A stretch of 34,779 nt of DNA from Comamonadaceae bacterium. GTDB taxonomy: Bacteria > Pseudomonadota > Gammaproteobacteria > Burkholderiales > Burkholderiaceae_C. This document shows, piece by piece, positions 9,203 to 23,414 of the stretch (position 1 is its first letter; the number at the start of each line of letters is the position of its first letter). The DNA lies in contig CANHXV010000003.1 of NCBI GenBank assembly GCA_947464665.1, positions 1-34,779 of the forward strand. The letters run 5' to 3'. The position numbers were made by a program, and so were the translations under genes. The notes beneath the pieces are model-generated. The model did no database searches and was not told where the DNA came from. It saw nothing but the letters and a program-made list of their open reading frames with translations.

Positions 9203-10359
9203 ATGACGCCTCAGTTAATCTCAAAACACCCTCAAGTAGGCACGAACATTTTTACCGTCATGTCTGGCTTGGCAGCCGAAGTTGGCGCTGTCAATTTAGG
9301 TCAAGGATTTCCTGACTTTGAATGCGATCCTGTCTTGGTCAATGCGGTGACTCAGGCCATGCAAGAAGGACGGAATCAATACCCACCGATGCCAGGCGTC
9401 TTGCCCTTGCGAGAAGCTGTTTCGCAGAAAATTGAAACGCTCTATCAGCATCACTACGATGCACAGTCCGAAATCACAGTCACTGCAGGTGCCACACAGG
9501 CTTTACTGACCATCATGTTGGCTGTGGTTCACCCTGGGGACGAAGTGATTGTTTTGGAGCCTTGTTACGACTGCTATGTTCCCAATGTCGAAATGGCAGG
9601 TGGCGTGGTTGTGAGAGTGCCCTTGACACCCGGCACATTCAAGCCGGATTTCGACAGAATTCAAGCTGCAATCACTTCTAAAACCCGTGCGATTCTGATC
9701 AATTCGCCCCATAACCCAAGTGGCTTGGTGTGGCGGCACGAGGAGATGCTACAACTGCAAGAAATTTTAGCGCCCACTCAAATTGTGTTGATCAGTGACG
9801 AAGTCTATGAGCACATGGTCTACCAACCGCTTCAACACCACAGTGCAAGCTCCTACAAAGGCTTGGCAGAGCGCGCCTTTGTGGTGTCTAGCTTTGGTAA
9901 AAGCTACCATGTGACGGGTTGGAAGGTGGGCACTGTTGCCGCACCTGCTTCACTGACCGCAGAATTTCGCAAAGTACACCAATTCGCAGTCTTCACTGTA
10001 AACACGTCGATGCAATATGGCCTGGCAAGCTACATGGCCAACCCTCAAGCTTATTTGAATTTGCCACAGTTTTATCAGCACAAACGCGACCTCTTCAGAG
10101 CAGGCTTGTCAAAAACCAAATTCAAACTTCTGCCAGGCGAAGGTACTTATTTTCAATGTGCCGATATTTCTCAACTATCGGTGCCAGAAAAAGATTTAGG
10201 TGAAGCTGAATTTTGCAAATGGTTAACGCGCGAAATTGGCGTAGCTGCTATTCCCATGTCAGCCTTTTATGGTGATTCTTTTGACCAAAATGTGATTCGC
10301 TTTTGTTTTGCAAAAAAAGATGCCACTTTGCACGCCGCCGTTGAAAGATTGGCCAGACT

Positions 10360-10363
<4 letters not shown>
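9203..10363 (+). CDS. PLP-dependent aminotransferase, YbdL-like (probable methionine aminotransferase)
   Basis: [38 protein letters not shown] and [15 protein letters not shown] resemble the YbdL/kynurenine aminotransferase branch of class I/II aminotransferases. Confidence 0.85.
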
Positions 10364-14078
<3,715 letters not shown>

Positions 14079-14117
14079 TTGGGGTCTGCAACGTAGGGTT
14101 GGGACAAAATGACTTGT

Positions 14118-17100
14118 TCAAACCGCTTCGGCCATGGAAACTGCAGCTTCCATGTCGACGGCAACGATGCGGGAGACACCTTGCTCTTGCATGGTGACAC
14201 CAATCAATTGCTCTGCCATTTCCATCGCGATCTTGTTGTGGCTGATGAACAAAAATTGTGTTTCTTTGCCCATGCTCTTGACCAATTTGGCGTAGCGTTC
14301 TGTGTTCGCATCGTCCAAGGGCGCATCGACCTCGTCCAGCAAACAAAAAGGTGCTGGGTTGAGTTGAAAAATAGCGAACACCAAGGCAATGGCGGTCAGT
14401 GCCTTTTGGCCGCCCGATAGCAAATGAATGGTCTGATTTTTTTGACCCGGTGGCTGCGCCATCACTTGAACACCCGAGTCCAAAATTTCGTCGCCCGTCA
14501 TGACCAAGCGCGCACTGCCCCCACCAAACAATTCAGGGAACATGCGCCCGAAATGCTCATTCACAATTTTGAAAGTGCCAGCCAAGAGATCTCTGGTTTC
14601 GGCATCAATTTTCTTGATGGCATCTTCAAGCGTAGTCATGGCTTCGGTCAAATCAGCGGTTTGAGCGTCCAAAAACACTTTGCGCTCGCGCGAAGTTGTC
14701 AACTCATCCAAAGCAGCCAAATTGACAGCACCTAAAGCTACTATTTCACGATTCAGTCGATCAATTTCTGATTGCAGGCCTGTTAAACGGACATTGCCAT
14801 CTTCAATCGACTTGGCCAAGGCCTCAAGGTCTGCTTGTGCATCAAGAAGCAACTGCGCGTATTGCTCAAGTCCCAAACGGGAAGCCTGTTCTTTGAGTTG
14901 AAGATCGGTAATTCTTTGACGCAGCGGATCGAGTTCACGCTCAAAACTCATTCGCCGCTCATCATTGGCACGCAAACGCGCAGTAAGGTCATCGTACTCG
15001 CTGCGCTTTGCGCCCAATACCCGCTCGCGCTCCATTTTCATGGCCAAAGCATTTTGTAAACCTGCCTGTGCCGCCGCATCAGTGAGCCGCGAGAGTTCAT
15101 CTTTAGCACGTTCTTGCTCATCGGCAATTGATTGGATTTGCTGAACCGCAGTCTCAAGCCCGCGCTGTAATTCAGAGCGCCTAGCCTCTAGACTGCGCTG
15201 TGAGAAAGCAGCCTCTTGAGCCAAACGTTCAAGCGTTCTCTGTTGCTCACGGCACTCAGATAGTTGGCGTTCAGTTTCAATGACGCGTTCATCAAGTTGG
15301 GCATGCCTCTCTTGACTATCGGCCAATTGCATATCGAGTTCTTCAAAACGGCCTTCAGCCGTCATACGGCGTTCTTGAAGTTCTTCTAAATGGAGGTCGA
15401 TTTCTGCCATGTCACCCGCAATTTGCTCACTGCGAGTCCGCGTTTGTTCAGCCCATTGGGACAAGCGAAGTGTTTCAACCTGAAGTTCGTGGGCTTTCGA
15501 TTGAGCCTCTGAGGTCTCTTGCCTAGACAACACCAAACGTTGCGCAGCATCTGAATAGGCAGTTTCAGCTCGAACAGAGCTAGACCTTGTTTCTTCGGCA
15601 ATCAGTGTTTGAGCACGCAATTGTTTTTCAAAATTTTCAATGTCTTGAGCTCGCGCCAAGAGACCTGCTTGTTCTGAATCAGGCGCATAAAAACTCACAC
15701 TGTGCTTACCAACAGCGTGACCGGTCTGAACCACAAAACATTCAGCGCCTTGGAGTTGATCACGCCAAGCCATGGCATCTTCCAACGAAGGTGCTGTGAA
15801 ATAACCCTGCAACCAATCTGTCAGTAAAGCTGCAAGGCCCGCATCAGAAAGTCTGAGCAAATCGGCAAGCGGCCGACATGCTGCTGGCAGTCCTTTTCGA
15901 GCTGTGTTTTGGGTGGCGTTGGGCGGCGAATAAAAAGAAAGTTTGGCAGGCGGCGCATCGGTCGCAAAAGCCTTCACCATGTCTAGGCGCGAAACCTCCA
16001 GAGAGGAGAGCTTCTCACGAAGCGCAGATTCCATGGCATTTTCCCACCCGGGTTCCATGTGAATCTTGCTCCACAAACCTTGTAGTTGATCAAGTCCATG
16101 CTTGCTCAACCATGGCTTGAGCTTCCCATCGGTTTTGACTTTTTCTTGAAGAGATTTGAGGGCTTCAATCTTGGCCGTGAGATCTGCCAGTTTGGCTGAT
16201 TCATCGTTCACGGCCAGCTGCTGATTTCGGCGCTCTTGATCCAATAAAGGCGTCTGCTCTTCTAATTCTTGCAGCGCTGCAGTACACGATTTGGCCAAAG
16301 CATCTGCTTGTGCCAATTGCTCTTGTAACTGCACAATTTTTTGTTCATCTGGCGCATCCAGCGCGTTGCGATCGGCCGTTAGCCGCTCACGCCTTAGTGA
16401 AAGTTGACGTGCTTGGTCTTCGATGTTGCGTTGATCAGCCGCCAGCACTTGAATTTGTTGTTGAACCTGCACCACACTGCCTCTTTGCTCATTGGCCTTG
16501 GCTTGAGCTTGTCTAAGAGCCTCCTCTAAATCAGGCAAAGCTTGAGCTTGGTCTTCGACTTGTGCAGCCAAGGTGAGGCTTTGATCTTCAGCTTGGAGAG
16601 CCTGCTCGGCCAATGCTTCCAACTCTGCAAGAGCTTGTACTTGCTTGTTAGACCAATCAGATGATTGAGCTTGTAATTGCGTCAAACGTTGCTCAGCGCG
16701 TTGGCGCCCTTCCACCACAAAACGAATTTCAGCTTCTAATTGACTGACTTCAGAACTTGCCTCGTACAACAAACCTTGTGCTTGATTGACTTGGTCGCCA
16801 GCGGCGTAGTGAGCTTGCCGAACTGTTTCTAGGTCTGCCTCGACATGTCGCAAATCTGAAATGCGAGCCTCGAGATCAATCAGTGCTTTGTCTACATCGG
16901 CTTTGATTTTGACTTGATCGGTTTCGGCATCAGCACGCTTGAAGAACCAAAGCTGTTGCTGCTTTAAGGTGCTGTCGACTTTTAAATCATTGAAGCGCTG
17001 TGCGACTTCAGCCTGCTTCTCCAACTTTTCCAAATTGGCGTTCAATTCGCGGAGGATGTCATCAACCCGCGTTAAATTTTCTCTGGTATCAGAAAGACGG

Positions 17101-17645
17101 TTTTCCGTTTCGCGGCGCCGTTCTTTGTATTTAGAAACGCCGGCAGCTTCTTCCAAAAACAAGCGCAGCTCTTCTGGCCGAGACTCGATGATTCGGCTGA
17201 TGGTGCCTTGACCAATAATGGCATAAGCACGAGGTCCTAGGCCTGTGCCCAGAAATACATCCTGGACATCGCGCCTGCGAACAGGTTGGTTGTTGATGAA
17301 ATAACTGCTGTTGCCGTCACGTGTCAAAACGCGTTTGACCGCAATTTCCAAAAACTGGCCCCATTGCCCACCCGCACGGTGGTCTGCATTGTCAAAGACC
17401 AACTCCACACTGGCACGACTAGCCGCCTTGCGGGTGTTGGTGCCATTGAAAATAACGTCCTGCATGGATTCACCACGCAATTCTGAAGCTTTGGACTCAC
17501 CCAAAACCCAGCGGCATGCATCCATGATGTTGGATTTTCCGCAACCATTAGGGCCCACAACACCGACCAACTGGCCAGGCAGGACAAAATTGGTGGGTTC
17601 TGCAAAGGATTTGAATCCAGATAATTTGATGGAATTGAGGCGCAC
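14118..17645 (-). CDS. smc: Chromosome segregation protein SMC
   Basis: Walker A GVVGPNGCGKSNIMDACRWVLGE, long coiled coils, signature LLSGGQKALTAIALVFAIF and Walker B CLLDEVDAPLDDAN; GTG start at 17645. Confidence 0.96.
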   Translation of the reverse strand: MRLNSIKLSGFKSFAEPTNFVLPGQLVGVVGPNGCGKSNIMDACRWVLGESKASELRGESMQDVIFNGTNTRKAASRASVELVFDNADHRAGGQWGQFLEIAVKRVLTRDGNSSYFINNQPVRRRDVQDVFLGTGLGPRAYAIIGQGTISRIIESRPEELRLFLEEAAGVSKYKERRRETENRLSDTRENLTRVDDILRELNANLEKLEKQAEVAQRFNDLKVDSTLKQQQLWFFKRADAETDQVKIKADVDKALIDLEARISDLRHVEADLETVRQAHYAAGDQVNQAQGLLYEASSEVSQLEAEIRFVVEGRQRAEQRLTQLQAQSSDWSNKQVQALAELEALAEQALQAEDQSLTLAAQVEDQAQALPDLEEALRQAQAKANEQRGSVVQVQQQIQVLAADQRNIEDQARQLSLRRERLTADRNALDAPDEQKIVQLQEQLAQADALAKSCTAALQELEEQTPLLDQERRNQQLAVNDESAKLADLTAKIEALKSLQEKVKTDGKLKPWLSKHGLDQLQGLWSKIHMEPGWENAMESALREKLSSLEVSRLDMVKAFATDAPPAKLSFYSPPNATQNTARKGLPAACRPLADLLRLSDAGLAALLTDWLQGYFTAPSLEDAMAWRDQLQGAECFVVQTGHAVGKHSVSFYAPDSEQAGLLARAQDIENFEKQLRAQTLIAEETRSSSVRAETAYSDAAQRLVLSRQETSEAQSKAHELQVETLRLSQWAEQTRTRSEQIAGDMAEIDLHLEELQERRMTAEGRFEELDMQLADSQERHAQLDERVIETERQLSECREQQRTLERLAQEAAFSQRSLEARRSELQRGLETAVQQIQSIADEQERAKDELSRLTDAAAQAGLQNALAMKMERERVLGAKRSEYDDLTARLRANDERRMSFERELDPLRQRITDLQLKEQASRLGLEQYAQLLLDAQADLEALAKSIEDGNVRLTGLQSEIDRLNREIVALGAVNLAALDELTTSRERKVFLDAQTADLTEAMTTLEDAIKKIDAETRDLLAGTFKIVNEHFGRMFPELFGGGSARLVMTGDEILDSGVQVMAQPPGQKNQTIHLLSGGQKALTAIALVFAIFQLNPAPFCLLDEVDAPLDDANTERYAKLVKSMGKETQFLFISHNKIAMEMAEQLIGVTMQEQGVSRIVAVDMEAAVSMAEAV

Positions 17646-17780
17646 AGGAGTCAGAAATTAGGTCAGTAGGCACAGCTTGTGCCAGAAGCCTCCATGTTAA
17701 CCGACCCAAGAGCCTTATCAGGCTGGAAAACACCTGAAATTGAACTCAAAAATGCCCCCACAATCCCGGATAATTAGGAC

Positions 17781-18992
17781 ATGAATCCCCTACTGTCTGC
17801 CCTACAACCCTACCCCTTTGAGCGCCTTCGCCAATTGTTCGCAACTGTGACCCCACCCACAGACCGCGCGCACATTAGTTTGGGCATTGGCGAGCCCAAG
17901 CACGCTACGCCCGAATTCATCAAAACAGCACTCAAGGCCTCGCTAGACACCGCACTGTCTGGATATCCAGCCACTGCGGGTGAATTGCGCATGCGGGAAG
18001 CATGCGGCCAGTGGCTTCAGCGCAGATACCGCATTGAAATTCAGCCCAGTACACAAATTTTGCCTGTTAATGGCTCCAGAGAGGCCTTGTTTTCTCTGGC
18101 GCAAGCCGTCTTAGACCCCACCCAAAAGGGCGCACGCGTCGTCAGCCCTAATCCCTTTTATCAAATTTACGAGGGGGCAAGCCTCTTGGGCGGTGCCGAA
18201 CCTTACTACGTGGCCAATTCGCCTGAAAATGACTTTTCAGCAGACTGGCAGACAGTTCCAGAAGATGTTTGGCGCGCAACCCAACTCGTTTTTGTGTGTT
18301 CACCTGGTAACCCAACCGGCAAAATCATGCCTTTGGCTGAGTGGCAAACATTGTTGGCGCTCAGTGAAAAGTATGGCTTTGTCATCGCCTCCGATGAGTG
18401 CTACAGCGAAATCTATTTTCGGGACGAACCGCCATTGGGCGGACTCGAAGCTGCGTATCTTTTGGGTTATAAAGAATTCAAACGTTTGATCGCATTCACA
18501 AGCCTGTCCAAACGCAGCAACGTACCAGGCTTGCGCAGTGGCTTTGTGGCTGGAGACGCTGCCATCATCAAAGACTTCTTGCTCTACCGCACCTACCATG
18601 GCTGCGCCATGAGTGGCGTGGTTCAAGCCGCCAGCATTGCAGCATGGAATGACGAGGACCATGTGGTGGACAACCGCAACTTGTACCGCACTAAATTCGC
18701 ACAAGTCACGCCTGTCTTGTCTGAGGTCATGGACGTCAAACTCCCTGATGCCAGTTTTTACCTGTGGGCTGGTGTTCCATCAGCATGGCACAACAGCGAC
18801 ACTGATTTTGCGCGCGAGCTGTATGAATCCGAAAACGTCACTGTTCTGCCTGGCAGCTACATTGGCAGAAGCGTAAAGGGTCAGAACCCTGGACAAGGTC
18901 GTGTTCGAATGGCCTTGGTGGCCGAAACGGCTGAATGCTTAGAAGCCGCACACCGCATGGCACGATTCATCAAAGCAGGCAGATCCTCATGA
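17781..18992 (+). CDS. dapC: Succinyldiaminopimelate transaminase
   Basis: Class I/II aminotransferase ([54 protein letters not shown]), overlapping dapE. Confidence 0.93.
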   Translation: MNPLLSALQPYPFERLRQLFATVTPPTDRAHISLGIGEPKHATPEFIKTALKASLDTALSGYPATAGELRMREACGQWLQRRYRIEIQPSTQILPVNGSREALFSLAQAVLDPTQKGARVVSPNPFYQIYEGASLLGGAEPYYVANSPENDFSADWQTVPEDVWRATQLVFVCSPGNPTGKIMPLAEWQTLLALSEKYGFVIASDECYSEIYFRDEPPLGGLEAAYLLGYKEFKRLIAFTSLSKRSNVPGLRSGFVAGDAAIIKDFLLYRTYHGCAMSGVVQAASIAAWNDEDHVVDNRNLYRTKFAQVTPVLSEVMDVKLPDASFYLWAGVPSAWHNSDTDFARELYESENVTVLPGSYIGRSVKGQNPGQGRVRMALVAETAECLEAAHRMARFIKAGRSS

Positions 18993-20161
18993 GCGCCACA
19001 CTTCGACTGGCTGAGCAACTGATCTCATTGCCTTCCGTCACACCCAATGATGGCGGCTGCACAGCTTTGATCAATTCCCACCTTGAGCCCTTGGGCTTTC
19101 AATGCGAAGTGATTGATTTGGGGCCAGACAACTTTCGGGTGAGAAATCTTTGGGCCAAAAAATCGGGTAGCTCTGGCCACACTTTGGCATTTGCAGGACA
19201 CGTTGATGTCGTTCCCACAGGACCTTTGAAGCAATGGGCCAGCGACCCCTTCACGCCCACTCACCGAGACGACAAGTTGTTTGGTCGCGGCGCAAGCGAC
19301 ATGAAAACCTCGCTGGCCGCCATGGTGGTGGCCACCCAAGAGTTTTACAAAGAATGTGCTAACCCGGCATTGGGCATTGCGTTTTTACTGACCAGTGACG
19401 AAGAAGGGCCAGCCCTAGACGGTACCGTTCGAATTTGTGAAATGCTGCATGCTCGCAACGAAACGCCCGACTATTGCATTGTGGGAGAGCCCACATCGGT
19501 GAAACAAACAGGCGACATGATCAAGAACGGACGGCGCGGTTCGCTCAGTGGTCATTTGATTGTCAAAGGGATCCAAGGCCACATTGCTTATCCGCAGTTG
19601 GCAGACAACCCTGTACACCGAGCCGCACCGGCACTGGCCGAATTGGCCAACATGGTGTGGGATACAGGCAATGAATTTTTCCCGCCTACCAGTTGGCAAA
19701 TCAGCAATGTGCAAGCGGGCACAGGTGCGACCAATGTCATTCCTGGTGAAATGATCATTGACTTCAACTTCCGTTTTTGCACAGAGTCCAACGAAAGTTC
19801 TTTGAAGAAACGTCTGACCGATGTTCTGCTGAAGCATGCATTGAAGTTTGACATTGAGTGGACACTGGGCGGACTACCTTTTCTCACCACGCCAGGCACT
19901 CTTGTCAAAGCTGTGCAAGAAGCTATTCATGAGGTGACAGGACTTCGAACAGAACTGTCGACAACTGGCGGCACCAGCGATGGCCGCTTTATCGCACAAA
20001 CATGTCCACAAGTCATTGAGCTGGGCCCACCTAACGCCACTATTCACAAGATTGATGAACATGTGGCATTGGTCGACATTGAGCCTCTGAAAAACATTTA
20101 CAAAAAGGTCTTGTTCAATTTGAACAATGCCTGCGCCATTGAGATGAAGCAAAAGCCGTAA
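18989..20161 (+). CDS. dapE: Succinyl-diaminopimelate desuccinylase
   Basis: M20 peptidase: [52 protein letters not shown] and [15 protein letters not shown] overlap with dapC. Confidence 0.96.
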   Translation: MSATLRLAEQLISLPSVTPNDGGCTALINSHLEPLGFQCEVIDLGPDNFRVRNLWAKKSGSSGHTLAFAGHVDVVPTGPLKQWASDPFTPTHRDDKLFGRGASDMKTSLAAMVVATQEFYKECANPALGIAFLLTSDEEGPALDGTVRICEMLHARNETPDYCIVGEPTSVKQTGDMIKNGRRGSLSGHLIVKGIQGHIAYPQLADNPVHRAAPALAELANMVWDTGNEFFPPTSWQISNVQAGTGATNVIPGEMIIDFNFRFCTESNESSLKKRLTDVLLKHALKFDIEWTLGGLPFLTTPGTLVKAVQEAIHEVTGLRTELSTTGGTSDGRFIAQTCPQVIELGPPNATIHKIDEHVALVDIEPLKNIYKKVLFNLNNACAIEMKQKP

Positions 20162-20173
20162 GGCACCCATGCG

Positions 20174-21100
20174 ATGGATCTCAAAGAACTCATACACACT
20201 AGCGCACACAGACTAGATGAAGCCAAGGTCGCATTTGGTCATGGCACCCTGAATGCGCAAGATGAAGCCGCTTGGCTTATTTTGTGGCAACTTCAATTGC
20301 CTTTGGATCTAGACTTCACTGAAGATGTGCTGCGCACCCAAGAAAGGGCCACAGCCTTGAATCTCGATCTGAAAGTGGCAGATCTTTCTGCGGCTCACAT
20401 TCAGGCTTGCCAAGCACTGATTGAGCAACGAATTGCTACACGCAAACCTGCAGCCTACCTAACCCAAGAAGCTTGGCTTCAAGGCATTCCCTTTTACGTC
20501 GATGAGCGCAGCATCGTGCCGCGCAGCTTTATTGCAGAACTGATTGCAGAGGGCGCCTTTGATGGTTGGCTGACAGAGACTTCGCATTCGTTTTTAGACC
20601 TGTGCACTGGCAATGGCAGTTTGGCTGTTTTGTGTGCCATGGCCTACCCTGAAATTCAAGTGACTGGGGCTGATATCTCAAAGGATGCCTTGGCCGTGGC
20701 CAAAATCAATGTCGATCAACACCAGCTTTCACATCGAATTCAACTTGTCGAAAGCAATGGCCTTCAAGGTCTGACGCGAACATTTGATTGCATCATTTGC
20801 AACCCGCCTTATGTGTGTGAAGCCAGCATGCAAGGACTGCCTGCCGAGTTCAAAGCAGAGCCGCTGTTGGCTTTGGCCGGCGGCCCAGATGGCATGGATT
20901 TCATTCGTCAGTTGTTCCTTGAGTTGCCAGCCCGCATGAACCCAAAAGCCATTTTGGTGCTGGAAATTGGCAATGAGCGCGACCACTTTGAAGCGGCTTT
21001 CCCCTCGCTGGAAGCAGTCTGGTTAGAAACGAGTGCTGGAGAAGATCAAGTCTTGTTGCTTACCAAAGAGGCACTTTTGAAAATTGACACAAAGTCATGA
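20174..21100 (+). CDS. prmB: 50S ribosomal protein L3 N(5)-glutamine methyltransferase
   Basis: FLDLCTGNGSLAVLCAMAYPEIQVTGADIS and IICNPPYV (N5-Gln MTase NPPY motif), with a PrmB-like N-terminus. Confidence 0.92.
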   Translation: MDLKELIHTSAHRLDEAKVAFGHGTLNAQDEAAWLILWQLQLPLDLDFTEDVLRTQERATALNLDLKVADLSAAHIQACQALIEQRIATRKPAAYLTQEAWLQGIPFYVDERSIVPRSFIAELIAEGAFDGWLTETSHSFLDLCTGNGSLAVLCAMAYPEIQVTGADISKDALAVAKINVDQHQLSHRIQLVESNGLQGLTRTFDCIICNPPYVCEASMQGLPAEFKAEPLLALAGGPDGMDFIRQLFLELPARMNPKAILVLEIGNERDHFEAAFPSLEAVWLETSAGEDQVLLLTKEALLKIDTKS

Positions 21101-21214
21101 AAAAAAAGCTCCCTTTGAAGGCTATGATCAAGCGCAATTGAGTCCAACTCTCCCCCATCCCAAATTGACCTCCCTCGGTCGCTCCTTGAGCGCAGCCGAT
21201 GCACGAACCCTTTC

Positions 21215-23203
21215 ATGATTCAACTGAAAAATGTCACGCTGCGCCGTAGCGCCAAAGTGTTGCTAGATGGTGCCTCCGTCACACTCAATCCTGGTGAAAA
21301 AGTGGGCTTGGTGGGTCGCAATGGTGCTGGCAAATCAACCCTTTTTGCGCTCTTCAATGGCACTTTGCACGAGGACGGTGGCGACTTTTCCATTCCCAAG
21401 CAATGGCGTTTGGCTCAAGTGGCCCAAGACATGCCAGAGACAGAAGAAAGTGCAACGGATTTTGTACTGGGCGGCGATACAAAATTGGCTGAGTTGCGTG
21501 CGGTGCTTCACGCAGCAGAACTTTCAGAAGATGGCATGGCCATGGCTCATGCTCACGTTGATTTGGCCGATGCTGGCGAACATGATGCGGTGCCGCGTGC
21601 GCAGTCTTTGATTTTGGGGCTGGGATTCAAATCAGCTGAATTGGACCAACCCGTCAACAGTTTCTCCGGCGGCTGGCGAATGCGGCTGCAATTGGCACGT
21701 GCACTCATGTGCCCCTCAGACTTGCTCATTTTGGACGAACCCACCAACCACTTAGATTTGGACGCCTTAGTGTGGCTAGAAGCATGGCTTAAACGTTATA
21801 CAGGTACCATGGTTGTCATCAGCCACGACCGCGAATTTCTGGATGCTGTGACTGACGTCACGCTGCACATTGAACATGCCAAGCTCAACCGTTATGGGGG
21901 CAATTACAGCGCGTTTGAAACCCTGAGAGCACAGCAGCTTGAATTGCAACAAGCCTCGTTTTCAAAGCAGCAAGACAAAATTGCACATTTGCAAAAGTTC
22001 ATTGACCGATTCAAGGCCAAAGCCAGCAAGGCCAAACAGGCTCAGAGTCGCGTGAAGGCGCTTGAACGCATGGAGAAAATTGCACCCGTTCTAGCGGACG
22101 CTGATTTCACCTTCGAATTCAAAGAGCCCCAAAATTTGCCCAACCCGATGCTGGCCATCACCGATGCCAATCTGGGCTATTCGGTGGATGGTGTCGACAA
22201 AGTCATTGTGAGGCAAGTCAACAAGTCTGTTTTGGCAGGCGAGCGCATTGGCATCTTAGGAGCCAACGGACAAGGTAAATCTACTTTGGTCAAAACCATT
22301 GCGCGCAGCATCAAGTCTTTGTCTGGCGAACTGACAGAAGGCAAGGGGCTGAATATTGGGTATTTCGCTCAACAAGAATTGGACGTGTTGCACCCCGCAG
22401 ACAATCCGCTCGAGCACATGATTCGGTTGGTGAAGGAACTGGGCGCCACACCAGGGCAGTCTTCCCGCGAACAAGATCTGCGGAATTTTTTGGGGACGTT
22501 CAACTTTACCGGCGACATGGTGAAGCAAAACGTGGGCTCCATGAGTGGCGGTGAAAAAGCCAGACTGGTGTTGGCCATGATTGTGTGGCAACGCCCTAAC
22601 CTTTTGTTGTTGGATGAACCCACCAACCACTTGGACTTGGCCACACGCGAAGCCTTGTCGATGGCTCTGAATGAATTTGAAGGCACCGTCATGTTGGTCA
22701 GCCACGACCGCGCCTTGCTCCGTGCAGTTTGCGATGAATTTTGGTTGGTGGGCCGCGGAGAGATCAAGCCATTCGATGGTGATCTGGATGACTACCAACG
22801 CTATTTATTAGAGGAATCTAAACGATTGCGTGAAGAGGCTAAAAACAACGAGGTCGATGTACCTCTTGTGATGCCTGCGACTGTGACCGCTGAGTCTCCA
22901 AAGCAAGTCACAAAAATTGCCAACCGAACGCAAGAGCAAAAAAAGGAAGATGCTCTGTTGCGGCAACAAAAATCAGCGCTTCAAAAACCACTGAAAAAAT
23001 CAATTGAGCAAGCCGATTTAAAAATTGCCAAATTAGAAACCGACAAATTGGCCTTGGAAAGCAAACTGACGACGACGCTCTCTCCCGCAGAAATTGCAGA
23101 GACTGGCAAATTGCTCAAAACGGTCAACACAGCCCTTGAAGAATTGGAAATTCAATGGCTGGCTTGGTCAGAGGAATTGGAAAGGCTAAAGCTTGAAGCT
23201 TGA
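21215..23203 (+). CDS. ABC-F family ATP-binding protein (YheS-like)
   Basis: Two ATPase domains (GLVGRNGAGKSTL, SGGWRMRLQLARALMCPSDLLILDEPTNHLD; GILGANGQGKSTL, SGGEKARLVLAMI) with no TM region and a C-terminal coiled coil. Confidence 0.93.
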   Translation: MIQLKNVTLRRSAKVLLDGASVTLNPGEKVGLVGRNGAGKSTLFALFNGTLHEDGGDFSIPKQWRLAQVAQDMPETEESATDFVLGGDTKLAELRAVLHAAELSEDGMAMAHAHVDLADAGEHDAVPRAQSLILGLGFKSAELDQPVNSFSGGWRMRLQLARALMCPSDLLILDEPTNHLDLDALVWLEAWLKRYTGTMVVISHDREFLDAVTDVTLHIEHAKLNRYGGNYSAFETLRAQQLELQQASFSKQQDKIAHLQKFIDRFKAKASKAKQAQSRVKALERMEKIAPVLADADFTFEFKEPQNLPNPMLAITDANLGYSVDGVDKVIVRQVNKSVLAGERIGILGANGQGKSTLVKTIARSIKSLSGELTEGKGLNIGYFAQQELDVLHPADNPLEHMIRLVKELGATPGQSSREQDLRNFLGTFNFTGDMVKQNVGSMSGGEKARLVLAMIVWQRPNLLLLDEPTNHLDLATREALSMALNEFEGTVMLVSHDRALLRAVCDEFWLVGRGEIKPFDGDLDDYQRYLLEESKRLREEAKNNEVDVPLVMPATVTAESPKQVTKIANRTQEQKKEDALLRQQKSALQKPLKKSIEQADLKIAKLETDKLALESKLTTTLSPAEIAETGKLLKTVNTALEELEIQWLAWSEELERLKLEA

Positions 23204-23242
23204 TCTTTCGGCTGCATAGCACTAAGCCTGAGCGAACAAGAA

Positions 23243-23274
23243 AAAACCCCGCAAAGCAAGCTATGCGGGGTTTT
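23243..23274. terminator. Bidirectional rho-independent terminator shared by the ABC-F gene (+) and tRNA-Lys (-)
   Basis: AAAACCCCGC-AAAGCAAGCTAT-GCGGGGTTTT, 10-bp perfect stem flanked by A-tract and T-tract. Confidence 0.88.
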
Positions 23275-23291
23275 AAAAGGGTTTGAGTATT

Positions 23292-23367
23292 TGGTGGGTC
23301 GGGCGAGATTCGAACTCGCGACCAACGGATTAAAAGTCCGCTGCTCTACCGACTGAGCTACCGACCC
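23292..23367 (-). tRNA. tRNA-Lys (anticodon UUU), CCA encoded
   Basis: Reverse complement GGGTCGGTAGCTCAGTCGGTAGAGCAGCGGACTTTTAATCCGTTGGTCGCGAGTTCGAATCTCGCCCGACCCACCA folds as a cloverleaf: acceptor GGGTCGG/CCGACCC, anticodon loop CTTTTAA, TTCGAAT T-loop. Confidence 0.97.
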
Positions 23368-23384
23368 ATTTACTCAAGCCTTAA

Positions 23385-23414
23385 ATTATAGCTTCAAATT
23401 TTAGGGTTTGCCAA
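23385..23414 (-). promoter_or_regulatory. Predicted sigma70 promoter for tRNA-Lys
   Basis: Minus strand: TTGGCA (23414-23409), 18-nt spacer, TATAAT (23390-23385), about 18 nt before the tRNA 5' end. Confidence 0.65.

Noticed and set aside
22256-22798. 180-aa minus-strand ORF (and 22369..22767)
   Set aside because: Antisense to the conserved second ATPase domain of the ABC-F gene.
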